A stretch of DNA of 64,000 nt from Oryza sativa Japonica Group (GCF_034140825.1 NC_089035.1:36615501-36679500), one strand, 5' to 3'; numbered from the stretch's first letter, positions 1 to 11,404 are shown. A program made the numbers and translations. The notes: generated by a model not told the origin, from the letters alone.

Positions 1-2422
1 TTTTGGAGGTTGCTCATGTGACAACTTTCATTTACTTCGACAGCTTCGTATTGAAGTCAAAACTTTATATATTTGTACATATTTCTCAGTCTTAAGTAAA
101 TTTGGTTGGCCTATCATGGCCGGCCTATCATTAGCCATGTTTTAGACCGCTAATAGTACAATCCATAAAATATCTTTAATTGTCTTGTTTATTTCTATAC
201 GTTCTTATCAGCTATAGCTCAACTGATCGAAACTTATCTATTATGTCCCGTGAGAGAAACGTCTATGGGTCTTCCTGCTAGTTCTACAAAGTGGTGGGCT
301 AGACGATCTGGATTCGAAGCCTCAATCCTTCTAATTATTGAATATTAGATCATTCCCTAATTAACATTCACGTTTTTCCATTTCGTCCCGTGTCAATCTT
401 GTTCTGCTTGTAAGACTACCTATATTACCACTTCGGTCAGTACGTGCCAATTTTGATTGACAGATGAGAATCGGGATCAACGAGCTAGCCACTTAGCCAG
501 CAGGATAACATTGGAACAAGTAGCAGGTTTCAATGTTCTCAAATGAAAAAAGTAGCAGGTTTCAGAAAGTTTGGCAAGGTATCAACAAGACAACAAGTTC
601 ACAATAAGCTTCACAGGGGTTTCAACGATTTTTCAAGTCGAAGTTCTACAATTCTACGTTGCAGCAAAGTTCCAGAGAAAAAACATTCAGATCCACAGCT
701 GCCAGTCTGCCCAGTTGACGCTGTGCCTCGTAGTGCGGCTTGCCCACCGGCCACCGGCCACGAGGCCCACGCCGTCGCTATGGGGCTCGATCGGCTAGGT
801 GGCGAACCGCCACGGTGTTGGGACACCGTCGGTGGCCGCCACCAAACTGGACGGCCAATCTAGACTTCGCCCGCCGATCACTCGGCAAAACGGGGCGGGG
901 TCCGATCGCCGAGTCTGGCTCGCCGCGGCGCTCGCATCGCATGCCCTCGTCGACGGGACAAACGCTACTGGTTGGTCGCCGGTCCGTGCGGTGGTCGTAC
1001 CACGGAATCTTTGGGTATTCCCGGCCCCCACGATGATTTGTTACGGAATGATATACGGTTCTCTGATATTCCCGTCGTCCGTCGACGATTAGGCGCTAAA
1101 CTGGCCCGGCAAAAAAAAAAGAAGGAATAGGTGCTAAGCAAGCTGATTGGCGATAGAAAAAAAAATATGACTGTCTATGGATCATTTGATAGAAAACCCC
1201 TCAAAAATCTTGCAAATTTTAGACCACCCGATTGCTTTAAGATTCGTGCAGGCAATCAAACCCTAAAAATCCTCTCTCCTCTCCCGATTCCTCACGCGCC
1301 GCCGCTCCTCAGCGCTCCCCCCCCCCCGGCCGGCCCCCTCTCCTCTCCTTTGCCTCAAGTCGGCGGCGGCGAGCTGTCCGTTGTCTTCCCCGTCGCCGGC
1401 GGCGGGACGCTACGACGGCCGCCTCGTCCTACCACTCTTTCCACTTTGCCCCCGCCGCCGTCCTCAGCCCCGCGGCTTCGGCAGCGCCACCGCCGCCTCG
1501 CCGCCCGCCTGATCCGCCACCTCCCACGGCCATCCCTCTAAAGCCGGCGAACTCCCCCCTCTTCCCCCTCCCCCTCCCCCACCCCCACCCCACCCCAGGA
1601 CCCTAATTCGTTGGCCCTCTACTGGAGTTTGGGTTCGCCGGCGCCAGAGAAGAAGAGGTGGCCGCCGGAGTTAGAGAAGAAGAGCACGAATCGTAAAGCA
1701 TATCCAGTGATCTAAAATTTGCAAAATTTGAGATAAGATTTTCTGTCGACAGAGTTTTAGCAATTCCAAAAAAAAATCCCAAAACATTAGCTGTGGATAC
1801 GTATGTCTACGTGATGAGAGTTAGTGGCAGAAAGTATTGTCCAACTTATATAATTATGCAGAGGACTATTAAAAACTGCCGTAAATTTTTAAAGTGATCT
1901 TTCAAATCTGACTACAGTATAGTTATAATATAGTTTTACATAACTACAATATATATATATATATATATAAAAGTATAAGTATTAAAAAATATATGTAACT
2001 TTGTAGTTTGTACTAAGTTATATAGATATTACAATGTAATTACACTATACTTACACTGAGTTCGATGTAACTCAGTGTAAGTATAGTGTAATTACATTAT
2101 GGTTACATTGAGTTATATTAGAAAGTTTTTTGAAAAAAGCTTGCGACAGTTTTTAGCAATTCCGATTATGCAACATTGAATAACTATGATATTTGATTAT
2201 GTTGATATGGTACATATGCCTCTAAAATATTTTTAATTGTATCGTGGCTTTGTTTGCCTTACAAATAAAATGCCTTTACAATTAATATATGTGGTCAGTT
2301 TTTTTTTTCATGTCTATTGCATTGCACCGAGTGCTTAGTGAGTTTCCCCGTCACACTATCAAACAGGAAGGATGCAGCTTTGTGTATCTTTGACGCGGCG
2401 GCACAGTTATCTTTATAAATGA
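1..2422. other. Intergenic DNA, no gene supported
   Basis: No convincing gene is seen. Two GC-rich islands (about 690-1080 and 1260-1680) stand out from AT-rich surroundings. The second starts with CCCTAAAAATCCTCTCTCC, which looks like a rice 5' leader, and is rich in Pro/Ala/Arg codons, but no frame gives a known domain. They may be remnants of captured or decayed 5' gene ends. An AT microsatellite lies at about 1951-1970. Confidence 0.5.
1866..2157. repeat. MITE-like inverted-repeat element with a perfect hairpin
   Basis: AT-rich segment whose ends match in inverted orientation (TAAAAACTGCCG at the left, CGACAGTTTTTA at the right). Its centre holds two perfect 30-base inverted arms, 2033-2062 and 2069-2098, around a 6-base loop. 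No clean target-site duplication was found, so the superfamily is not assigned. The sequence ending CAGTTTTTAGCAATTCC near 2163 is closely repeated at about 1747-1768, which may mark an older insertion boundary. Confidence 0.5.
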
Positions 2423-2804
2423 GGGCAACATATACTATGCACATAGGCCCTCACGTGTACACACGTGCACACCAACTAAAAAATGTCACCAAAAAATCTA
2501 GAAAAAATCATACACATACTTTTAATTGTATTACACCTAGGGTTAAAATCTTAACATCAAATTCATTATATTTTAGCCGTAACAAAAAAACAAAAAATCT
2601 GACAGTTTTAAAGTTGCAATTTTGTCAGAATTTTATCTTTTTTGTTATTCTCTATGTAGAATGAATTTGAAGATACGACTTTACACGTAGATGTAATACT
2701 ATTGAAAGTACATGTATGAATTTTCCTAGAATTTTTTGTGATAATTTTTAGTTGGTGTACACGATGTGTACACGCGAGGGCTTGTGTGCATAGGATACGC
2801 TCCC
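2423..2804 (+). mobile_element. 382-bp MITE, 8-bp TSD
   Basis: Non-coding element with terminal inverted repeats starting GGGCAACATATACTATGCAC at the left and ending in the complement of GGGAGCGTATCCTATGCACA at the right. It is flanked by a perfect 8-bp duplication ATAAATGA (2415-2422 and 2805-2812), as for hAT-like MITEs. A second copy of the family lies at 57207-57556 in the opposite orientation, so the boundaries are supported twice. Short frames inside it are shadows. Confidence 0.85.
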
Positions 2805-2812
2805 ATAAATGA

Positions 2813-3651
2813 GAAGTGTACAATTTATCTATTTTTTTAATTGATATATTAATGGCGTGAAGTATTAATACATATCAATTCACTAAAACAATACTACCAC
2901 GTGAAAGTATACAAATTAGCGAACAATTTCCACTTCCACACATGGCTACAAAATTGAATAAATGGATGGGTTGTTGCAATAGGCATTATTGCCCAAAAAG
3001 AGCATTTTATCTCTTGTCTCGCACGTGAAGGTTTCTTTTATTTCTTGGTGGGTTCTACGATGCGCTAGCAACAAAAGGTATAAATAAAAAATAGAAGTCT
3101 TTCTTGTGACATAAAGTCAAAGGGATATGGATCACTGACATAAGAAAACTACACGTTAGAGACACATGTCCCTCTGATGTATGTTAGAGAAACCTCGTCA
3201 ATCGGAGGATAGAGGCGAATTGATGTATGGGTGAAGTGGCAATGATAAAGAATTTGGGTTCAAAAGAAAAAAAGTATTTGGTATATACCCAGTTACATTT
3301 ATACATGTAAAACTTTATACATCATCTTGGTGTTGGTGCTACAACCAAAGAAAGGTACCAATAGCCTGTACCCCCACCAAAAGAGTACATATTGGTACAT
3401 CTTCTTAAGGGCATATACCAACAATCCCAAACCCCATCTTTGCTGTACGATGGGGTAGATAGGTACACAATCAGCAGTAGCTCAATTTGGAAATTAATGA
3501 CCCGGAATAGCCACAAGAGAGCAGTAGTAACCCTGCTGAGCATTGACAATGACAAGAGCGAGCCACGGAATGGAGGAAGCCGGATCAAACGGCTCAGAAA
3601 GATCGGATGGTGACAGGTCAGCTTGCCGTTCCCGGGCCGTCAAAAAGGGCA
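2813..3651. other. Intergenic DNA, nothing recognised
   Basis: AT-rich spacer between a MITE and a Mutator-like element. The short frames at 3322-3613 overlap on both strands and show no domain. Confidence 0.5.
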
Positions 3652-3660
3652 TTTGCCATA

Positions 3661-5884
3661 GGAATAAGTTCACATTGGGTCCCTCTATTTCTCGTTCAGT
3701 CCGATTTTCGTCCCTTACCGTAAAACCGGGTACGACCCGTCCCCCAACTTACGAAAACCGGGCAAACAAAGTCTCTTGGCGGTTTTAAAGGCGGTTTTGG
3801 CTGATGTGGCGCCTATGTGGCTTAGTTTGACTAGGTCTCTATCCGACGTGGCAATGACGTGACGCTTACGTGGCAATTTAACCCAAAAAATAAATAAACC
3901 TTGTGGGACCCACATGTCAGTTTCACACAGAAATTATAAAAAAAAGGTGGGGCCCACGTGGGCCCCACATGTCAGTTTCACACCGTCTTTAGGGACATCT
4001 AGTGGGCCCCATGCTGGCCTTCACGGACAGGCAGCTCAAGTCCCTTGGCGGTTTTGAATGCGGTTTTGGCTGATGTAACGCCTACGTGGCTTAGTTTGAC
4101 TAGGTCTCTGTCCAACGTGGCGCTAACGTGGCAATTCAACCTGAAAAATAAATAAACCTTATGGGACCCACATGTCAGTTTCACACAGAAATTATAAAAA
4201 AGGTAGGGCCCACGTGGGCCCCACATGTCAGTTTCACACCGTCTTTAGGGACATCTGGTGGGCCCCACGTTGGCCTTCACGGACAGGCAGCTCCTCGTCG
4301 TCCAGGACATCGCGGCGGTGCTCTTCCCGGCCACCGAGTGCGTCCTCGGCAGGGACGACGACCTCGTCCTCCTCGTCGAGTCTTTGCCCGCCAAGCTCAC
4401 GGCGCGATCGACGGCCTCGAGGCCTTCGCCGCAGGCGCCGTGGGGCACCCGCTGGGGCACGGCGGTGGTGGCGGCCGAGCACGGGGGAGCTCCCCATCCC
4501 ATCCACTGTCTTCCGCTTCGGCCTAGCTCGCCCTCCGCTGCTCTGCCCGCGGCCGTGCTCGCTCGCCGCCCCTCCGCCGCCGCGCTCGCCCTCCGCTGCT
4601 TTGCCCACTGCTGCACTCACCCGCCGCCGCTCCTCCGCCGCGCTTGCATATTTTTTGTTAGTGGCTGGTTGCAGGAAGCAGGTAAATTAGGTAGCTAACA
4701 ACGTTAATGTGCTAAGCAAGCTAATGAATTAAATATGACTCATGCATGAGTCATGCACGTAATGGCATATATACATTTGAGTGTGCTCAGCCATAGACAC
4801 ATGTTTGGCTAATATATATGTCTGCATGTTGTTGGCGGCAAACCAACAAGAAGCTAGCTAGAGGCTATAGCTGGTCATCTCCATGCATGCATATATATGC
4901 TCGTACGAAGACACATATGCATGCGGCCGTCTGTACCCGGCGTATATGCGTATGAGGCTATGAGCTACTCCTATGGGCTCGGAAGGAACTCGAGAACTTG
5001 GAGGTTGTCACGGCGGACGACGGCGGCAGTGGCGATGGCAACACCGTTACCGTGCATGGCGACAAGGCTCCCGTTGATGGCAAAGGAGAGGCAGCGACTC
5101 CGGCGAAACGCGCCGACGTATCAGGTGGCCAAGAATGCGGCGTGGTCCGCGTGGAGGATGTACAGCGGGTGGAGACGCCAGCTGCAGAGATCACGAATGC
5201 CATGAAGGACACGGAGATCGTGAAGAATAAGGACCAGGAGAGAGGAGGCAGCGAGAGGGAAGAAGAGGAGACTGTTGCCATGGCCGGCACGGGGAGCAGG
5301 GAGGAAGCATCTCTTCGATACAGCATGGAAATAGGGGAACCTCCTTACCGGCGGGAGCGGCGGGACGGCGGGTGCGCTTGCACTAACTCGTGGCCGCGGC
5401 GGGTCAGGAAGGCAGGCGACGCTGCCGGTCGCTGGGCTGCGGCGGCGGATGGAGTCGCGTCGTCGGTAACCGCTGGCGGGCGCGGGCGGCGAAGGGCGAT
5501 GGAGGAAAAGGGGAGAGAATGACAGGTGGGGCCCACGTGGGCCCCATCTTTTTTATAAATCTTATGTGAAACTGACAAGTGGGGCCCATGTGGGCCCCAC
5601 CTTTTTTATAATTTCTGTGTGAAACTGACATGTGGGTCCCACAAGGTTTATTTATTTTTCGGGTTGAATTGCCACGTAAGCGTCACGTCAATGCCACGTG
5701 GGACGGAGACCTAGTCAAACAAGCCACGTAGGTGCCACGTCAGCCAAAACCGCCTTCAAAACCACCGAGGGACCTCGTTTGTCCGGTTTTCATAAGTTGT
5801 GGGACGGGTCGTAGCTGGTTTTGTGGTCAAGGGACGAAAATCAGATTGGGCGACAAATAGAGGGACCCAAAGTGAACTTATTCC
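3661..5884. mobile_element. Non-autonomous Mutator-like element (MULE), 9-bp TSD
   Basis: 2,224-bp element with long terminal inverted repeats opening GGAATAAGTTCAC and closing GTGAACTTATTCC. It is flanked by a perfect 9-bp duplication TTTGCCATA (3652-3660 and 5885-5893), the usual MULE target-site size. The arms extend over 150 bp and include a subterminal palindrome with a CACGTG core (3947-3968, about 4205-4226, and 5525-5545). The left arm contains a direct duplication: 3775-4043 is repeated from 4044. No transposase is seen. The GC-rich interior (about 4290-4680 and 4980-5520) has several overlapping open frames on both strands, as expected from captured gene pieces, but I could not name a source gene. 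Confidence 0.85.
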
Positions 5885-5950
5885 TTTGCCATATGCCATC
5901 TCCGAATAAATTCAGCCCATTTAACGTTGTGGGCTGAACAAAGAGAATGA

Positions 5951-7292
5951 GGAATAAGTTCACTTTGGGTCCCTCTATTTGCCACCCAGTCCGATTTTCG
6001 CCCCAGGTCGGTTTTGGCTGACGTGGCGCCTACGTGGCTTGTTTGACTAGGTCTCTATCCCACGTGGTATTGACGTGGCGCTTTATGTGGCAACTATAAC
6101 TCGGAAAATAATAAAAAGTGTGGCCCCACATGTCAGCTGCACACAAAAAATAATTTTAAAATGGTGGGGCCCATATGGGCCCTACATGTTAGCCTCACCC
6201 CTCTCTTCTTCCCTCTCCCTTCTCTCTCTTCTTCCCTTTCCCCTCTCTCTCTCTCCCCTTACTGGGCATGGACGGCGCGGGTGGGCGGCGGAGCAGGCGA
6301 GCAGAGTTGGAGTTGGAGCGTGGCGAGTGACGGAGAAGCGAGCGCGCCGGCCGGGCGGTCGGAGTCGGCGAGCGCCGCGACGTCGGAATCGGCCGACAGC
6401 TGAAGGTCCACGTCTGGCCCGGGCTCAGCTGCGTGCCGCCGGCCACACCGTGAACGAGCACCGGTTGGTGATGGTGAAGGTTGCCGCGTTGGCGCCGCCG
6501 GCGGCGAGGGTCGCCACCAAGGCCACGACGACGAGCACTGCAGAAGAGGCGGTCAGAGCTGACGCCATTGTTGAATATCGATCTCTCGAAGCTAGCTAGT
6601 TTATATTGCTTCTTAGGATATATCGATGTATCCGGCCGGCGGTGGCTGTATCGGGAGGTGGAAGGGGACGCGCGCAGTCGCAGTGCTACTGCTACCACCA
6701 CCACCATTGGGGCTGGGTGTGCGTGGGTCGGAGAGCTCGAGGATTCCGCCGCCGGCCGATTCCGACGTTGTTGTGCTCGCCGACTCCGACCGCCCGGCGC
6801 GCGCGCTTCTCCGGTCACCCACCGCCTACGCCGCGCTGTCCGCGGCGCTCCGGTCGGGGGGCAGCGCCGACCATGCCCGCCGCCGCTGCCGGAGCTCGCC
6901 TGCTCCGCCGCTTACCCGCGTCGTCCGTTGCGATAGAGAGGGGAAGGAGAAGAAGAAGAAGAGAGAAGGGAGAGGGAAGAAGTGAGGAGTGAGGCTGACA
7001 TGTGGGGCCCATTTAATTTTTTTTGTGTGCAGTTGATATGTGGGGCCAAGCTTTTTATTATTTTTCTGAGATATAATTACCACGTAAGCGCCACGTCAAT
7101 ACCACGTGAGACGGATACCTAGTCAAACAAGCCATGTAGGCACCACGTCAGCCAAAACCGCCTTCAAAACCGCCGAGGGATCTCGTTTGCCTGATTTTCG
7201 TAAGTTAGGGGACGGGTCGTACCTGGTTTTGCGGTCAAGCGACGAAAATCGGACTGGGCGACAAATAGAGAGACCCAAAGTGAACTTATTCC
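5951..7292. mobile_element. Pack-MULE carrying a thaumatin-like gene fragment
   Basis: 1,342-bp relative of the preceding element, with the same ends (GGAATAAGTTCACTTTGGG and its complement). Flanks AAGAGAATGA and AAGAAATGA may be a worn 9-bp target duplication. The two halves form a long inverted repeat: beyond the terminal arms, the GC-rich stretches about 6280-6405 and 6745-6850 are also complementary. The unpaired centre holds, on the minus strand, the start of a thaumatin-like gene (see 6405-6568). No transposase is present, so mobility would need an enzyme supplied in trans. A (GA)n tract follows the right end at about 7315-7332. Confidence 0.85.
6405..6568 (-). pseudogene. Captured 5' fragment of a thaumatin-like (PR-5) gene
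   Basis: Reading the minus strand from an ATG at 6568 gives a secretory signal peptide (Met, then a hydrophobic Val/Leu/Ala stretch) followed by ATFTITNRCSFTVWPAA, the N-terminal beta-strand signature of mature PR-5/thaumatin-like proteins. Shortly after, the frame is lost: the next recognisable piece, GGTQLSPGQTWTF, is in a different frame, so a few codons of the normal variable loop are missing. Only about 60 of the usual ~230 residues are represented. It lies in the centre of a Pack-MULE and cannot encode a working protein. It is not a copy of the thaumatin-like gene at 39.7-40.4 kb, whose N-terminus differs (APMTLTIVNNCPYPVWPG). Confidence 0.85.
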
Positions 7293-8680
7293 AAGAAATG
7301 ACGTGTGGCCCGAAGAGAGAGAGAGAGAGAGATATAGTACAGCCCATTATAGCATTGCCGATGTGCGTTCTTCCACTAGGCCTGACGCTTCCAATCCAAC
7401 CTCGTCCCTTCTCGTCAGCCCATCAATCCACCGACCTTGATGAATTTTTCGTCTCGTTTCTTCTTTTTTCTCTTTTTTATTCTCTATTGGAGTAGAGCAT
7501 GTCTCTTTTTAAAAAAAACTGAGTAGAGCATGTCATGTTCATCGCTCAATTTCCACGTTCCTCTTGCGAGGGTTTTGAATTCCATGTCAACATACGTTCA
7601 CGCGGTTGTTCAAGCTGCACGTGTGAGCCGCGCGAAGGTTGACCGCAGTACTGTCGAGAATTGGCTTCTGCCCTTATCTCAAAGCTCACATAAAAAAAAC
7701 AGGGATTTCGAGTTCTGGATGTAGACTTGAACAAATGAAAAGTAACATGATGTTGTTTTCAAGCCAGGCAAACTATCGCTGGATTTCAATGAAAAACAAA
7801 TCATGGCTGGAGTAAGTAAGATTTGCTGTTGCATATACGCGCCGCCGTCTGTCTGCCTCCAGTCTCCACTGCATCTTCCAGTGTCCAGTCTTCTCTCTAG
7901 TCTGTCTGTTTTTTCAACCACGGCCGGTCTACAAAAGGTACAAATCAAATCCACCGTTCTTGTTGGAATTGCTTAAGGCCAAATCCATTCGCAAGTCAAG
8001 CATTCAGATTTCACTATAGGCATCCAATAAAAAAAAAAGAGCATATGGGAGTATATTTGTTAGCATTCCCTTCTTTTGATCGTTTCCCCTCTTCTCTCGT
8101 ACAGTACCTACCTACTTCTTTGGATTTGACTGTACTTACTGCAGAGTTGGTACCAACTGCCCTATCAACCACACTACCACAGTTGCTAAGCATCCAGAAA
8201 TTCAGAATACGAGTATTAGGCGATCCCAAACCCTCCCTATCATCTCCCTATCATCTACTGTCCATGTGGCAAAAGAATTAATAAGGAGAGAGATAAAAAA
8301 ATAAAGAAACTATTTCTTATACAAGAAACTATCTCTACACAGTAACCAAGAATGAAAACAAGAGGATATGTGCAGCCCCATCGTTTGGCTATTTGGTGGA
8401 ATAAGCCAAACATCATATTTACAAATAAAAAATAATCTGTGAATAAAACTTTTATATACATGTTCTAAGCGATTTAAAAGCAAAGGCTGAAAAATAAACT
8501 ATGATGGAAAAACTCCAAAATCAACTCCAAATTTAAGGTTGAAAATTCAAATTTTGGCTGATAAGCATAATCATAAGCGAAAAGATGAGGCCGGTGGATA
8601 AAAGGAGAGAGAAGAGAGATAATTAGATAATAATTTAATCTGAAGACATCATTCATTGGATATATAGTTTCTATGCATAA
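7293..8680. other. Intergenic DNA, nothing recognised
   Basis: No frame shows a domain, and no terminal-repeat structure was resolved. Confidence 0.45.
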
Positions 8681-8824
8681 GTTGTGTTTAGTTCACACCA
8701 AAATTCCAAGTTTGTTTGAAATTGGAACAATGTGATGGAAAAGTTGGAAGTTTGTGTATAAGAAAGTTTTGATGTGATAGAAAGGTTGGAAGTTTGAAGA
8801 ATTATTTTGGAACTAAACACGGCG
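8681..8824. mobile_element. Tourist-like MITE
   Basis: About 144 bp with inverted ends GTTGTGTTTAGTTC and GAACTAAACACGGC and an AT-rich interior of repeated GGAAGTTTG blocks. The same pattern recurs at 8874-9287 and 59511-59764. The target duplication is not clear here. Confidence 0.65.
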
Positions 8825-8873
8825 ATAGTGCTTATATGATATGGCAAGTATGAAAACTACTTGCCCTAGGGGT

Positions 8874-9287
8874 GCGTTTAGTTCCACGCCAAAATTGAAA
8901 GTTTGACTAAATTGAAAGTTTGAAGAAAAAAGTTAGAAGTTTATGTGTGTAGGAAAGTTTTGATGTGATGGAAAAGTTTAAAATTTGAAGAAAAAGTTGG
9001 AAACTAAGGCTGTGTTTAGTTCCTTCCAAAGTTGGAAGTTTGGATTGAAATTGGTACGATGTGACTGAAAAATTGTGTGTGTATGACCAATTGAGATCCC
9101 CTGCAGTACTGCAGCAGTACTGCAGGCTGACATGTGGGCCCGAGGGCTGTGGGGCCCACATGTCAGCTTGCAGTACTGCACATGCAGTACTGCATGTGCA
9201 GTACTGCAGACGACCTGTGTCCGTGTAAGACAGGTTGAGGTGATGGAAAAAATTGGAAGTTTGGATCTAAACACAGCCTAAAGCACT
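8874..9287. mobile_element. Tourist-like MITE split by a second MITE
   Basis: The left end GTGCGTTTAGTTCC matches a right end GGAAACTAA...AGCAC that is interrupted at 9008 by another Tourist-type element (9008-9278). Removing the inner element and one TAA restores GGAAACTAAAGCAC, the near-complement of the left end. Confidence 0.65.
9008..9278. mobile_element. Tourist-like MITE with palindromic core, TAA TSD
   Basis: 271-bp element with ends GGCTGTGTTTAG and CTAAACACAGCC, flanked by TAA on both sides (9005-9007 and 9279-9281) as in PIF/Harbinger MITEs. Its middle differs from relatives. It holds five copies of GCAGTACTGC (9102-9113, 9114-9124, 9169-9180, 9183-9194, 9197-9208) and an inverted pair GCTGACATGTGGGCC (9126-9140 against 9153-9167), suggesting yet another palindromic insert. 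Confidence 0.8.
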
Positions 9288-9289
9288 AC

Positions 9290-9500
9290 TCCCTCCGTCC
9301 CAAAAAAAAAGGTAAACCCTGAGTTTCCATGTCCAACTTTGACTGTATGTCTTATATGAAATTTTTTTTATAATTCGTATTTTCATTGTTGTTAGATGAT
9401 AAAACATGATTAATATTTTATGCATGACTTGTCTTTTTAATTTTTTTTCATAATTTTTTTAAATAAGACGGACGGTTAAACGTTGGGCACGGAAACCATC
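9290..9500. mobile_element. Truncated Stowaway-type (Tc1/mariner) MITE
   Basis: The left end CTCCCTCCGTCCCAAAAAAA is the canonical rice Stowaway terminus. The inner part ends ACGGTTAAACGTTGGGCACGGAAAC, the subterminal sequence expected before a right end, but no terminal GGGACGGAGGGAG follows. The right tip appears lost. Confidence 0.65.
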
Positions 9501-10792
9501 TAGGTTGGGGATGACATTAGTAGTAGTATCTCACATCAGCATGACTGACATCCACATCAGTTTCTGGATAAAGCTCCAAGTTGACTTCTACCAGTGGATT
9601 GTATATACTCCCACTCTACCCGTAACTACCTTGCCGACTTGCAGTAGCACGCGTCCGGTACGCGAGAAGCGCACTCCATCAAATAGCTTCCGGATGTACT
9701 GGCAGTATTCTGCTTTCGCCTTTCGGCACAAGAAATACACGTATGCGGAAAAAGAAAATCAACTGAAACAACAGGAGGAACAATTAAATTTCAATTCGTT
9801 CCGGAATTTTATATGCCTCGCCACACGTACAGGCGAAGTGGTCGTTGTCCCACACGCCTCACGCCCCGTGCGTGGCGCCGCACGCGTCACGTCCGCCGCC
9901 GCGCGGGTTCGCCGGTTCGCATGCTCCTCTCGCCGACGTGGTCTACACGGCCGCCGCGCGCTACACTATCCTTTCTTCCAGTAGATTTATTCCCACGATC
10001 AAACGCGCGAATATTTATCAGTACACGATACACTAGCTTAGCTCGATCGGGTGTCCATGACGACTTGTTGCACCGTCCACTGACGTGACGGAATGGCCAG
10101 TGCGTGCACTTTCGATTCGTCAAGATATGTACGTACAGTTACCAGATAGATGGTCAATGTACGCACACGATTAAGCGAGATGGACAGCCAAGTGGGATGA
10201 CTGGACGGATACTCATCAACTCGTGACGAATATCCGTATCCTGCCCGTGAGCACACGGAGAGTAGTGTAGTGTTCCTTTTTCGCTCGCACACAACTGCCA
10301 GGTGACGTCGCGGCAAACGTTTCCGTTTCCCACTTGCTGATATATTCTCCTGCACTCTGTTGGAGCCAGTCGAAAACGGAAGCTCCAGGAGAAGATTTTT
10401 TTTAAAAAAAAATTGAAACGGCGGCTGCAGAAGCGAGTTCCTGAAGTTGACGAGGCTTGTGAATGATCGGCTTCTGGAAAGCGCGCAAAAGCAAGCAAAC
10501 TTTTAGCCCAACCGATAAACCATGTGTGCGCGACCGAGCGCTTCGTTGCGTTCCGACCCGAGTCGGGGCACGCCACGGGTGCACATACGTGATGCACACG
10601 TACGCGAGCAGCGCGACCGCGTCACGTTTCTTCGTGGCCAAGCCTGGCGCGCTAGCTACCTCCTACCGCTACCTCGCTCGCTCATGCGGCTTGCTTGCTT
10701 GGCTCTAGTTAGTAGTTTGGCGCCCGCGCGCACCAACCTTGACGTGAACGACTCTATCACACCTCATTAGCGCATATTAACCGCGTACTCTC
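9501..10792. other. Upstream region of the zinc-finger gene
   Basis: GC content rises towards the gene. Several open frames overlap on both strands without domains. It probably holds the promoter of the gene at 10889. Confidence 0.4.
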
Positions 10793-10802
10793 TATATATA
10801 AA
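10793..10802 (+). promoter_or_regulatory. TATA box of the zinc-finger gene
   Basis: TATATATAAA lies 87 bases before the ATG at 10889, a normal distance for a plant gene with a short leader. Confidence 0.7.
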
Positions 10803-10888
10803 ACGAGTACGTCCGCCAACGTGAAGGGAATTTTTAGCTCGTCATTAAGAGCGAAAGAAAGTTACTTGGAATTCTTTGGTTTGTTGTA

Positions 10889-11404
10889 ATGACAATCACG
10901 AGAGAAGAAGCGGAGAGCAAGGAGATGGAGAGCCTACGGGTGCACGCCAGCGCGCTGCTCTCGCTGTCGTCGCCTGCAGCGTCGGCGTCGCAGCCGACGT
11001 CGTCGTCGTCGACGACGGAGGGGGTGTTCGAGTGCAAGACGTGCAGCAAGCGGTTCCCGTCGTTCCAGGCGCTGGGCGGGCACCGGACGAGCCACACGCG
11101 GCTGCAGGCGAAGCTGCTGAGCGACCCCGCCGCGGCGGCGGCGGCGGCGGCCGAGAGGGACAGGGCACGCGTCCACGAGTGCGCCGTGTGCGGGGTCGAG
11201 TTCTCCATGGGGCAGGCGCTCGGCGGCCACATGCGCCGGCACAGGGGCGAGACGGGCACGACGACCGTCGTGCTCGCGGACGCCGACGACTCGGGCGGCG
11301 CCACCGTGCCGCAGCCGCCGGAGCCCATGCCGGACCTGAACTACCCGCCGCTGGAGGACGCCGGCGACGGCTCGGAGCCTGAGTTACTTAACCTTCTTGT
11401 ATAA
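10889..11404 (+). CDS. Two-finger C2H2 zinc-finger protein (ZAT-type repressor)
   Basis: Intronless 171-residue protein. It has two plant-type C2H2 fingers, each with the invariant QALGGH helix: C49/C52/H65/H69 and C98/C101/H114/H118. They are separated by a linker with a run of eight alanines. The C-terminus carries DLNYPP, a DLNxxP EAR repression motif that recruits TOPLESS-type corepressors in this family. A short Leu-rich stretch (LLSLSS, about 23-28) precedes finger 1. Known relatives (ZAT11/ZAT12-like) are nuclear repressors induced by stress, and that role is inferred here. The first ATG follows the TATA box; a second Met at residue 13 is an alternative start. Coding GC is very high, typical of intronless grass genes. 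Confidence 0.93.
   Translation: MTITREEAESKEMESLRVHASALLSLSSPAASASQPTSSSSTTEGVFECKTCSKRFPSFQALGGHRTSHTRLQAKLLSDPAAAAAAAAERDRARVHECAVCGVEFSMGQALGGHMRRHRGETGTTTVVLADADDSGGATVPQPPEPMPDLNYPPLEDAGDGSEPELLNLLV

Noticed and set aside
6195-6992. Several overlapping Arg/Pro-rich frames
   Set aside because: They lie in the inverted arms of the Pack-MULE; the thaumatin piece is the only recognisable content.
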